Source: an uncultured Collinsella sp.
GTDB taxonomy: Bacteria; Actinomycetota; Coriobacteriia; Coriobacteriales; Coriobacteriaceae
DNA: 13,598 nucleotides
Direction of reading: 5' to 3'
NCBI GenBank assembly: GCA_900550185.1
Contig: URRN01000036.1
Coordinates: 1-13,598, forward strand
Shown here in pieces: positions 7,801 through 13,598 of this stretch (its first letter is position 1; every line of letters begins with the position of its first letter). The notes under the pieces are model-generated. The model searched no databases. It worked only from the letters and a program-made list of their open reading frames with translations, and was not told where the DNA came from. A program made the position numbers and the translations under genes.

Positions 7801-8614
7801 TCGCGCGAGCGGCCAGACGTCGTTCTTCGACATGTTTGGCGACGTTGAGGGTTCGGGCTTTGAGGTGAGCGTGCCCGATCCGGATGGCCAGGAATGGGAC
7901 CGCCACCTTAAGCTGAGCCAGGAGAAGGAAGTTCTGGGCATCTATGTCTCGGACCACCCGCTGCGCCCGTTTGAGTATGCGCTCAGCAAAGCGCGCGACT
8001 TTTCGTTCTCGCAGATCGACACCGGCTACGAAGTTCAGAATCCTACGGGCGGCACCATCAACCAGGAGATTCCCGAGGGCAAGGCGCTGTGGTGGGCCGG
8101 TATGGTTTCGAGCGTGTCCAAGCGCGTGACCAAAAACGGTGACCCCATGGGCATCGTGCAGCTCGAGGACATGGAAGGCGAGGCCACCGTCGTCGTGTTC
8201 CCCAAGGCCTATAAAGAGGCCGAGGGGTACCTGTACGGCGAGGTCGATCCCGAGACCGGCGCGCAGCTGTCCGATGCCTTTGTGCGCATTAAGGGCAAGC
8301 TCGAGCGCTCGGACCGCGGCGACCAGATCATCGCGCAGGAGATCGTGCCGCTCGAGCTTAACGAGGAGAACAACAAGCCCAAGGTGTTTGAGGTCATGGT
8401 GCCCAACAGCCGCTTTAGCCAGGGCAATATGGCGCGTCTTGCCACGGTGCTTACCGCCAACCCGGGCGGCGATCGCGTGGAGATCTTTATCGAGCAGGTG
8501 GACGGGCGCGTGCTACGTGCCGAGGTGCCGGCCAAGGTCAACGCGCGCTCGATTCCGCTGCTGGCCGAGGCCAAGGCCATTGTGGGTAACCAGGGTCGCG
8601 TGACGGTGATCTAA
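4811..8614 (+). CDS. dnaE: DNA polymerase III alpha subunit (replicative polymerase)
   Basis: 1267 residues, starting at ATG 8 bases after GGAG (4799-4802). It is the catalytic subunit of the chromosomal replicase. Domains: N-terminal PHP (1-290), polymerase palm, thumb and fingers (about 330-900), helix-hairpin-helix (about 908-950, GLAGIRGVGTGVAQAI), a clamp-binding element QTSFFDMF near 1002, and an OB fold (about 1093-1145). Polymerase acidic residues are visible in PDIDMDF (D469, D471) and KMDFLGL (D629); GVGPGRGSAAG and FNKSHSAGYA are also present. All nine PHP metal ligands seem intact (H7, H9, D16, H41, E126, H145, C195, D268, H270), as in mycobacterial DnaE1, whose PHP domain proofreads, so this one likely does too. 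The PHP domain carries an acidic insert (about 60-118). Near 771-808 the usual LRRAMGKKK is replaced by IRKPVAKKK plus a short acidic insertion. The SNF2 gene follows after 28 bp, with no terminator between them. Confidence 0.97.
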   Translation: MAFVHLHNHTVFSMLDGATRIQDMVNRAVELGMPAVAITDHGYMYGVPDLALACDAVNHNTPEYKTWSHDKAFLEKDRRDELVEPDPEENPREHAQYVKDMAMWDEKGNIDELKPPLVIKPIFGCEVYFTPDETLARDHKPELYHMILLAKDQEGYVNLMQTVSEAAVQGFYYKPRVTLDNLRRHAKGMICTSACIAGIIPKYIDRGDMEGAIKWAETFRDTFDPGDFYIEIQEHGITTDNGLTDEQMDRTLIDIAKQVGVKVIATNDFHYLRREDAPVQDVIMCIGMNAKVDDPNRMRMTGSEFYMKTEEEMRAMFPYCPEACDNTLEIADKCYVELDWDSIILPRFPLLDPGETHESQFRRECEKGLRQHYGDDWATREIGGVNIKERFEYEYKVICDKGFAAYFLIVAEYVQWAKDNGIGVGPGRGSAAGAIVAYAMNITAFDPLENGLMFERFLSPQRTEMPDIDMDFDDERRLEVVEHVRQLYGPEKVTHVITYSTIKAKQAINDAARVLDYPVYMGQRLSKMVSSDPKVKLKQVLDKQPGKEDLFNPDFAEAYKKDDDARRIIDTALSIEGLTRGEGVHACAVLICRDPVNEHVPTKLDTKGGVEITQYEGHTVADMGLLKMDFLGLRTLTVISKAKANIKKNFGIDIKEEEIPFDDPEIFKLMGSGHTAGVFQVESAGMTATIKNMKPTEYKHVVALIALYRPGPLGAGMVSSYINRMNGKEPAVSYDDRLDDILGETYGTMVYQEQVMLISVEMCGFSKGESDSRIRKPVAKKKIKLLTSTVLHWEDGSDETTYDHWMNGAIKNNYTREVAQKIWDDVLEFASYAFNKSHSAGYAILVMQTAWLKAHYPHEYMAAVLTSYTGKTDKIVHYVSACRHDGIPVLSPDVNESGTEFTATKEGVRFGLAGIRGVGTGVAQAIIAEREAGGPFKTLHDFVERVDSSQANRRVIESLIKAGAFDSTGYPRRQMMHFVDKNNPENIIDAAVKRQKDRASGQTSFFDMFGDVEGSGFEVSVPDPDGQEWDRHLKLSQEKEVLGIYVSDHPLRPFEYALSKARDFSFSQIDTGYEVQNPTGGTINQEIPEGKALWWAGMVSSVSKRVTKNGDPMGIVQLEDMEGEATVVVFPKAYKEAEGYLYGEVDPETGAQLSDAFVRIKGKLERSDRGDQIIAQEIVPLELNEENNKPKVFEVMVPNSRFSQGNMARLATVLTANPGGDRVEIFIEQVDGRVLRAEVPAKVNARSIPLLAEAKAIVGNQGRVTVI

Positions 8615-8632
8615 GCTACCCCGGGTGAGATT

Positions 8633-8637
8633 GGAGG
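8633..8637 (+). promoter_or_regulatory. Ribosome binding site fixing the SNF2 gene start
   Basis: GGAGG lies 5 bases before ATG 8643. An in-frame GTG at 8625 would place this site inside the coding region and has no Shine-Dalgarno of its own, so ATG 8643 is preferred (GTG 8640 is possible but close). Confidence 0.75.
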
Positions 8638-8642
8638 AAGTG

Positions 8643-11600
8643 ATGGCGCAGGGGACGTTTGTGCAGGCGCTTCGCAAAGAGGCGGCGTTGAGCGGCACCT
8701 TTATGAAGGGCCGCTCGCTCATGCTCAACGGCGCCGTGCTGTCGATTGAGGACAGCGGCTCGCGCTTCTCCAAAAACGTGACGGTTGAGGGCTCGGTGCG
8801 CGGCTCGCGCGGTGACCTGTACAAGACACACGTGGCGCTCGACATGGACGAGCATGAGGTGATCGACTACGACTGCGATTGCCCCGCTGCCTATCGCTAC
8901 CCTGGCATGTGCAAGCACGCCATCGCCACAGCGCTGGCGTACCTGGACACCAGCGGCATTGAGCCTGTTGAGGGGCTGCGCACGCCGGTTCGCACGTTTA
9001 CGGCGCAGCCGAAACAGCCCGCGCGTGCCGCGTCCGCCGCGCCGGCCGTCAACCCCAACTTTCCCTTCCCGGCGCCCGTCCCCACGAGCCCGAGCCTTGT
9101 GGCGGCGCTTTCCGATCTTTCGGACGCGCGCATGGATGAGCTGGCGAGCATGCGCCGCAAGCTTGCCGGTGCCGTTGATCCCGACGCCCCCAAAGCGGCG
9201 TTGGAGCCCTCGTTGGTGCCGTACTACAATCCGCTGTTCGCTGACCGCTTTAGCTGGGCGCTCGAGTTCCGCATTCGCTGTGGATCGGTCTCCTACGTGG
9301 TCAAGGACATCGACGGCATGGCCGATGCCTACGTGCGCGGCGGCACGTTCTCCTATGGCAAGAAGCTCACGTTTGTCCATTCACCTGAGGCCTTTGACGA
9401 AACATCGGCAAAGCTGTTCAACCTTGTTGCGACGACGGTTGCCTATCTCGATGACATCACAAGCTCGCGTTCGGCGTCGTACGACTTTGCCCGCAGTGGT
9501 TTTGTTGCCGAGCGTCAGTTGCCGCTGTCCGAGCATAGCATCGTATATGTGCTGGACCTGCTGCGCGGCCAGACCATCTCCTTTGAGCCCGCCTGGTCGC
9601 GGGGGATGACGACGCATCGCACCTACGACGTGGCGGTTGAGCTGTCTCCGCAAGGGGAGGACGAGGCATCCGCTAAGCGCCCACCGCTGCTTGCCGCCAA
9701 AATCGCGCCGGCGGCTGGTGGTAGCTATGACCTGCGCCTGCCCGCCGATATGTACTGCTTTGCGTCGGGCGATGCCGCCTACTTGGTTGACACGCGCCGC
9801 GCGCGCCGTACCGACGCTGCATTTGCTCAGCATGCCGCACCTTTTTTGTCGCGCTTGCTGCCGTGCCGCACGCCCGCCCATATTGCCGCCGAGCAGGTGG
9901 GTGAGTTCTGCCGTATGGCGCTGCCCATTTTGCGCGACTACACCGACCTCACCGCGCCCGCCGCGCTCGATACCGTGGCACCCGAGCCGAGCTTTGCTAT
10001 GGCGATCGGTGTCGGCGATGGGCTCGTGACCTGCAAAATTACGGTTACCTACGGCGACTGGTCGGCGGATCTCTTTGGCCTGGGTGCTCCGGGCAGTCCC
10101 TTTGAAGAGCAACGTCCCGGCGTGCCGCCCCGCGACGAGGTGGCGGAGTTTCGCGTTATGGATACGGCGGCCCTGTATTTCGACTTTTACGAGGGCGGCC
10201 TGGCGTTTGAGGAACGCGACGACGAGAGCCTGTTCCACATGCTGACCGAGGGCCTGTCTGCTCTGTCCGAGCTGGGCGAGGTCATGCTCAGCGATCGTCT
10301 GCGTCAGATCTCGGTCCGCCCTGCGCCCAAGCTTTCGGTGCGTGCAACCGTCAAGAGTAACCTGCTCGACGTCGAACTGGGCGCGAGCGGCCTTTCGGCG
10401 GCAGACCTTGCCATCTACCTCGACTCCTACAAGCGCCACCAGACGTTTGCGCGCCTGACGTCCGGCGACATCGTGCGCCTGGATGAGGGGGCGCGCGCCG
10501 CGTTTGGCCTTGCCGAAGATCTTGGTGTCGATGCCGTCGATCTGCTCGACGGCGTGTCGCTCCCCGCGTCGAGCACCCTTTTTGTCGATAGCATGCTCGC
10601 ACGCACGCCGGCGCTCGAGGCCGATCGCGACGCTGCGTTCCGCCGTACCGTCGAGCGCCTGGACACGCTCGGCAAGATGGACTTTACGGTGCCGGTCTCG
10701 CTCAAGGCCACACTGCGCGGCTATCAGGTCGATGGCTACCAGTGGCTCGGCTCGCTTGAGCACCTGGGCCTCGGCGGCATCTTGGCCGACGATATGGGCC
10801 TGGGCAAAACACTGCAGATGATCGCACATATCCTGACGCGCGTGGAGGCGGGGGACGCCAAGCCCACGCTTGTGGTGTGTCCTGCGTCGCTCGTGTATAA
10901 CTGGACTGCCGAGCTGGAGCGCTTTGCCCCGTCGCTCGATGTGTGCGCCATTGTGGGCGCCAAGGCTCAACGCCGCGTGCAGATCGCCGGCGTGGCCGAG
11001 CATAGCGTGGTCGTGACGTCGTATGACCTTATGCGGCACGATATCGACGAGTACGTCGAGCAGGATTTTGCCCGCGTGGTGCTCGATGAGGCACAGTACA
11101 TTAAAAATCCGCTCACGCAGGTGGCGCGCGCCGCCAAGCGCCTGCCTGCCGGCGTGCGCTTTGCCCTGACGGGCACGCCCATCGAAAACCGCCTGTCCGA
11201 GCTCTGGAGCATCTTCGACTTTTTGATGCCGGGCCTTTTGGGGACGCGCGAGTCGTTTGCCAAGCGCTTTGAGAGCCCCGTCGAGCATGCCGAGGGCGAT
11301 AGCGCCGCTCGCCTGCAGGCGCTCGTGTCGCCGTTTGTGCTGCGTCGCGTTAAGGAAGACGTGGTGGCCGACCTGCCCGAAAAGATCGAAGACACGGTGA
11401 TGGCACAGCTTACCGGCGAGCAACGCAAGCTCTACCTGGCCAACCAGGACCGCATCGCCCAGCAGGTGCAGCACCGCGAGGCTGGGGAGTTTAAGAAGGA
11501 CAAGCTCAAGGTGCTCGCCGAGCTCACCAAGCTGCGCCAGATCTGCTGCGACCCGCGTCTACACTACGAGGATTACAAGGCGGGGAGCGCCAAGCTCGAT

Positions 11601-12107
11601 ACGTGTATGGAGCTCGTGCACGGCGCACTCGACGGCGGGCATCGCATCCTGTTGTTCAGCCAGTTTACGGGTATGCTCGATATCATCGGTAAGCGCTTGG
11701 CCAAGGAGGACATCGCCTTCCTTAAGCTCACGGGCGCTTCGTCTAAGGAGAGCCGCGCCAAGATGGTCGCGCAGTTCCAGGCGGGCGAGGTGCCGGTGTT
11801 TCTGATCTCGCTCAAGGCGGGCGGCGTGGGCCTTAATTTGACGGCTGCCGACGTGGTTATCCACTACGACCCGTGGTGGAACGTGGCCGCGCAGGACCAG
11901 GCGACCGACCGTGCGCACCGTATTGGCCAGCAACATACCGTGACCGTGTACAAGCTCATCGCCAAGGACTCGATCGAGGAGCGCATTATGCAGATGCAGG
12001 AGTCCAAGCGCGACCTGGTCAACAGCGTGCTCGGCGGCGACGGCATCTCGTCGGCGCTGTTTACCCGCGAAGATGTTCTGGCGCTGCTGGGCGGCGACGG
12101 GCGCTAA
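8643..12107 (+). CDS. SWIM zinc-finger SNF2/Swi2 family DNA-dependent ATPase (helicase-like)
   Basis: 1154 residues from ATG 8643. Near the N-terminus is a SWIM zinc finger, C78-x-C80-x9-C90-x-H92 (in CDCPAAYRYPGMCKH), a DNA- or protein-binding module often joined to bacterial SNF2 proteins. An Ala/Pro-rich linker follows (about 125-150), then a long middle region that I cannot assign to a catalytic fold. From about residue 690 there is a full SNF2 motor: Walker A DDMGLGKT (716), DEAQ box (815), LTGTPIENRLSELWSIFDFL, FVLRRVKEDV, then the second lobe with LFSQFTGMLDII, SLKAGGVGLNLT (1056) and QATDRAHRIGQ (about 1086). Such motors translocate on duplex DNA and remodel protein-DNA complexes; they do not usually unwind strands. 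The bacterial group is compared with HepA/RapA, but RapA lacks SWIM, so I give no symbol. Close linkage to dnaE suggests co-transcription and a replication or repair setting; that is inference. Confidence 0.92.
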   Translation: MAQGTFVQALRKEAALSGTFMKGRSLMLNGAVLSIEDSGSRFSKNVTVEGSVRGSRGDLYKTHVALDMDEHEVIDYDCDCPAAYRYPGMCKHAIATALAYLDTSGIEPVEGLRTPVRTFTAQPKQPARAASAAPAVNPNFPFPAPVPTSPSLVAALSDLSDARMDELASMRRKLAGAVDPDAPKAALEPSLVPYYNPLFADRFSWALEFRIRCGSVSYVVKDIDGMADAYVRGGTFSYGKKLTFVHSPEAFDETSAKLFNLVATTVAYLDDITSSRSASYDFARSGFVAERQLPLSEHSIVYVLDLLRGQTISFEPAWSRGMTTHRTYDVAVELSPQGEDEASAKRPPLLAAKIAPAAGGSYDLRLPADMYCFASGDAAYLVDTRRARRTDAAFAQHAAPFLSRLLPCRTPAHIAAEQVGEFCRMALPILRDYTDLTAPAALDTVAPEPSFAMAIGVGDGLVTCKITVTYGDWSADLFGLGAPGSPFEEQRPGVPPRDEVAEFRVMDTAALYFDFYEGGLAFEERDDESLFHMLTEGLSALSELGEVMLSDRLRQISVRPAPKLSVRATVKSNLLDVELGASGLSAADLAIYLDSYKRHQTFARLTSGDIVRLDEGARAAFGLAEDLGVDAVDLLDGVSLPASSTLFVDSMLARTPALEADRDAAFRRTVERLDTLGKMDFTVPVSLKATLRGYQVDGYQWLGSLEHLGLGGILADDMGLGKTLQMIAHILTRVEAGDAKPTLVVCPASLVYNWTAELERFAPSLDVCAIVGAKAQRRVQIAGVAEHSVVVTSYDLMRHDIDEYVEQDFARVVLDEAQYIKNPLTQVARAAKRLPAGVRFALTGTPIENRLSELWSIFDFLMPGLLGTRESFAKRFESPVEHAEGDSAARLQALVSPFVLRRVKEDVVADLPEKIEDTVMAQLTGEQRKLYLANQDRIAQQVQHREAGEFKKDKLKVLAELTKLRQICCDPRLHYEDYKAGSAKLDTCMELVHGALDGGHRILLFSQFTGMLDIIGKRLAKEDIAFLKLTGASSKESRAKMVAQFQAGEVPVFLISLKAGGVGLNLTAADVVIHYDPWWNVAAQDQATDRAHRIGQQHTVTVYKLIAKDSIEERIMQMQESKRDLVNSVLGGDGISSALFTREDVLALLGGDGR

Positions 12108-12245
12108 CCCGCTCGGGTGGGGCCGCCAGGGCGGATAGCGCACGCTGCCCCATCGTCCCCGCCCGTTATGTGTTCATTTGCAATGCCGTGGATGGTTTGT
12201 CTGCCTTTGGGCATAAGAACCATCAAGAACATTGGCACGTCAGCA

Positions 12246-12252
12246 AAGGAGA
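12246..12252 (+). promoter_or_regulatory. Ribosome binding site fixing the superoxide reductase start
   Basis: AAGGAGA sits 5 bases before ATG 12258. The frame is open further upstream (to 12117), but that stretch does not read like the family and has no ribosome site. The 150-base gap from 12108 to 12257 has only weak GC-rich dyads (for example ACCCG-CT-CGGGT at 12107-12118) and no clear terminator or promoter. Confidence 0.75.
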
Positions 12253-12257
12253 ACATC

Positions 12258-12620
12258 ATGGCGAAATTCTTTAAGGACCCCGACGGTAAGCTCATTGCCG
12301 CCCTTGGCAACGACGTTGCAACCCCTGCCGGTTGCACGGAACTGACCGCAAACACTGAGGACGCGGCGCACGAGAAGCACGTGCCTGTTGTCGAGACCGA
12401 GCGCGACGGTCACGTGATTCGCGCACGCGTTGGCTCGGTCGAGCACCCCAGCCTGCCCGAGCACTATATTGAGTGGATCGCCCTTGAGGCCGAGGGCCGC
12501 TTAGAGGTCCATTACCTTGAGCCCGGCATGAAGCCCGCGACGTTTTTTGCCGGCGGTTCCAAGACCGGTACCGTCTATGCCTACTGCAACCTGCACGGGC
12601 TGTGGTCCGCGACGTTCTAG
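12258..12620 (+). CDS. Superoxide reductase (desulfoferrodoxin family, catalytic centre II only)
   Basis: 120 residues. It reduces superoxide to hydrogen peroxide without releasing oxygen, an oxidative-stress defence of anaerobes that takes electrons from rubredoxin or similar carriers in the cytoplasm. The catalytic mononuclear iron site is complete: H41 (in EKHVPV), H63 (VEHP), H69 (PEHYIEW), and C110 and H113 (YCNLHGLW). The E39-K40 pair beside the iron, which assists catalysis, is also kept. The N-terminus (MAKFFKDPDGKLIAAL...PAGCTELTANTEDAA) still follows the outline of the desulfoferrodoxin domain, but the rubredoxin-like CxxC and CC ligands are gone except one cysteine (C26), so centre I cannot form. 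This matches the class III type known from Treponema. It is followed by an intrinsic terminator; there is no obvious operon partner, and the upstream SNF2 gene ends 150 bases before. Confidence 0.93.
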   Translation: MAKFFKDPDGKLIAALGNDVATPAGCTELTANTEDAAHEKHVPVVETERDGHVIRARVGSVEHPSLPEHYIEWIALEAEGRLEVHYLEPGMKPATFFAGGSKTGTVYAYCNLHGLWSATF

Positions 12621-12640
12621 GAGCGCGCCCCCGCTCGGGG

Positions 12641-12646
12641 TATCAT
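12641..12646 (+). promoter_or_regulatory. Candidate -10 element TATCAT upstream of nadE
   Basis: TATCAT matches the -10 consensus at five of six positions and follows the GC dyad CCCCGCTCGGGG (12629-12640). No good -35 is seen. A transcript from here would cross the terminator hairpin at 12667-12698 before nadE, so it either belongs to an attenuated leader or is not the nadE promoter. Confidence 0.25.
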
Positions 12647-12666
12647 AGCTAGCATATGCACATGCG

Positions 12667-12698
12667 AGCGCCGACTGCATCATGCGGCCGGCGCTTTT
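12667..12698 (+). terminator. Intrinsic terminator after the superoxide reductase gene
   Basis: AGCGCCG (12667-12673) pairs with CGGCGCT (12689-12695). The inner bases extend the stem by about four more pairs after one mismatch, around a loop near CATCA. TTTT follows at 12695-12698. It lies 46 bases after the stop codon and 39 bases before the nadE start. Confidence 0.75.
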
Positions 12699-12737
12699 AC
12701 TACGATTTCGATGGTTTACGACGGAAAGGGCTGAGCC

Positions 12738-13556
12738 ATGAAGCTCGCGCTTGCACAGATCGATATGCGCCTGGGTGATATTGAGGGCATTTGCGGCCGC
12801 ATCGAGGACCAGGCTCGTCTGGCCCACGAGCGCGGGGCGCGCGTGCTGTGCGTTCCGGCTCCGCTCTTTATGGGCGCCATGCCCGGTGGCCTGGTGGGCG
12901 CTGCCGACTTTGAGCACGACATGCTTGCCGGCTTGACTGGTGTCGCCGAGCGCATCCAGGAGCTTGACATGATCTGCATCGTGCCCGCGGCGGTTTCGTT
13001 TGAGGGTCAGCCGCTGCTCGACTACATGATGCTCAAGGACGGTCATGTGGTGCCGGCGCGTTCGAGCATTGCCCTGCAGCGTGGCGAGAACAACGACACG
13101 CGTTGGGCGCCGCCGGTGTTCGACGTGGACGGCGTGCGCATCGCCGTGATTTTTGACTTGGACCGCGAACTCGAGATGTTGCCGACCGGTGTTGACCTCA
13201 TTGCGTATTTCCAATTCAATGCGTTTGACATGACCGACCGCGAGACTGCCGCCATTGCCGCTGTTCGCAGCGGCGCCTACCGCAAGATCGCATCCAAGCG
13301 CAGCGTGTGGTTTGCCTGTATGGCGCCGGTCGGTGCCTATGACGAGTCGGTGTATACCGGCGGTTCGTTTGTGCTCGACGACTGCGGTCGCGTGGTGGCC
13401 CAGGCGCCGTGTTTTGAGGAGAGCCTGCTGGTTCAGGAGATTCAGCGCGGCGTGATGCTCGATGCCCTGGAAAATCACGAACTGCCCGAGTTCCGTTCCG
13501 AGGAGTGGCTGTGGCAGGCGCTGGTGCTCGCCGTGCGCGATAACGCCCGAGCCCAC
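12738..13556 (+). CDS. nadE: NAD+ synthetase, N-terminal nitrilase-type domain, 3' truncated; amidase catalytic residues appear lost
   Basis: ATG follows GAAAGGG (12724-12730). The visible 273 residues match the carbon-nitrogen hydrolase (glutaminase) half of glutamine-dependent NAD synthetase: MKLALAQIDMRLGDIEG at the start, GGSFVLDDCGRVVAQAP and FEESLLVQEI near 208-235, and the linker helix WLWQALVLAVRDNARAH that normally leads to the SGGIDS ATP-pyrophosphatase domain, here beyond the end. The full enzyme makes NAD+ from deamido-NAD, ATP and glutamine or ammonia. The nitrilase triad seems gone: the usual FPEL is VPAPL (Glu to A41), the Lys region before LPNYG reads ARSSIALQRG (about S110), and the ICED cysteine aligns with D140 in VIFDLD. 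The domain is thus probably structural, leaving ammonia as nitrogen source. The frame stays open to the right edge, but its last codons come from sequencing adapter. A separate nitrilase homologue is less likely given the linker. Confidence 0.85.
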
Positions 13557-13598
13557 GAGACCTCTCTACATCTCGTATGCCGTCTTCTGCTTGAAAAA
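13547..13598. other. Illumina Nextera/P7 adapter read-through at the contig end (artefact)
   Basis: CCGAGCCCACGAGAC (13547-13561) is the Nextera read-2 adapter stub, CTCTCTAC (13562-13569) is an 8-base i7 index (I recall it as N707), and 13570-13593, beginning ATCTCGTATGCC and ending TGCTTG, is the P7 flow-cell sequence. Five A follow, as in reads that run off the fragment. The first ~11 bases (to 13557) may be shared with the genome. Everything after about 13557 is not biological sequence. Confidence 0.97.

Noticed and set aside
4775..7957. A 1060-codon open frame on the reverse strand across dnaE
   Set aside because: It is fully antisense to an unmistakable dnaE. Its translation is a monotonous Val/Leu/Asp/His/Gly mix with no recognisable domain, as expected from the GC-rich third-position bias of the real gene.
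8625..8627. GTG at 8625 as the SNF2 start
   Set aside because: The Shine-Dalgarno GGAGG at 8633-8637 is correctly spaced for ATG 8643 and would lie inside the gene if GTG 8625 were used.
9381..11474. A 697-codon open frame on the reverse strand across the SNF2 gene
   Set aside because: Antisense to conserved SNF2 motifs; Arg/His/Gln-rich shadow composition and no credible ribosome site.
12117..12257. N-terminal extension of the superoxide reductase from 12117
   Set aside because: The extension does not resemble the family and lacks a ribosome site; ATG 12258 with AAGGAGA begins exactly at the family's MxKF start.
12501..13556. A 351-codon reverse frame spanning the superoxide reductase end and nadE
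   Set aside because: It crosses a terminator and two real genes and has no family pattern; it also begins beside the adapter junction.
13557..13598. Last codons of the nadE frame (ETSLHLVCRLLLEK) as protein sequence
   Set aside because: They are a translation of index and P7 adapter bases.

Overview
The window looks like one draft contig from a GC-rich gut actinobacterium of class Coriobacteriia, most likely Collinsella or a close relative. That placement is my inference. It rests on about 65% GC in a line of dnaE that I counted, an actinobacterial-type DnaE with a complete PHP metal site, a superoxide reductase typical of anaerobes, and remembered family sequences. All protein genes I support are on the + strand. 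The very long reverse-strand frames are shadows of GC-rich codon use.

Layout: (1) From the left edge to 2621 is the 3' two-thirds of an AddA-type UvrD helicase/nuclease (recombinational repair), cut off upstream of its Walker B box. (2) A large imperfect palindrome (2634-2696) precedes a small DUF3284-type gene (2758-3267). (3) A lower-GC islet (about 3268-4710) carries one 12-helix MFS transporter (3371-4570), flanked by protein-like scraps without proper starts and a 10-bp inverted repeat. It looks horizontally acquired. (4) dnaE, the replicative polymerase alpha subunit (4811-8614), is followed 28 bp later by a SWIM zinc-finger SNF2/Swi2 ATPase (8643-12107), probably in one transcript. (5) A superoxide reductase (12258-12620) has a desulfoferrodoxin-like N-terminus that lost its iron-binding cysteines. 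It is followed by an intrinsic terminator. (6) nadE begins at 12738. Its visible part is the N-terminal nitrilase/glutaminase domain, in which all three catalytic positions appear replaced.

The last ~41 bases are not genomic. They are a Nextera/Illumina P7 adapter with an index and a short A tail, so nadE is cut by a library artefact and the final residues of its frame are adapter-encoded.

Themes are genome maintenance (AddA, DnaE, SNF2) and anaerobe redox housekeeping (SOR, NAD synthesis). I see no CRISPR array, tRNA, rRNA or recognisable transposase. The points most worth following are the degenerate NadE glutaminase domain, the SOR without centre I, the palindrome at 2634-2696, and the MFS islet.
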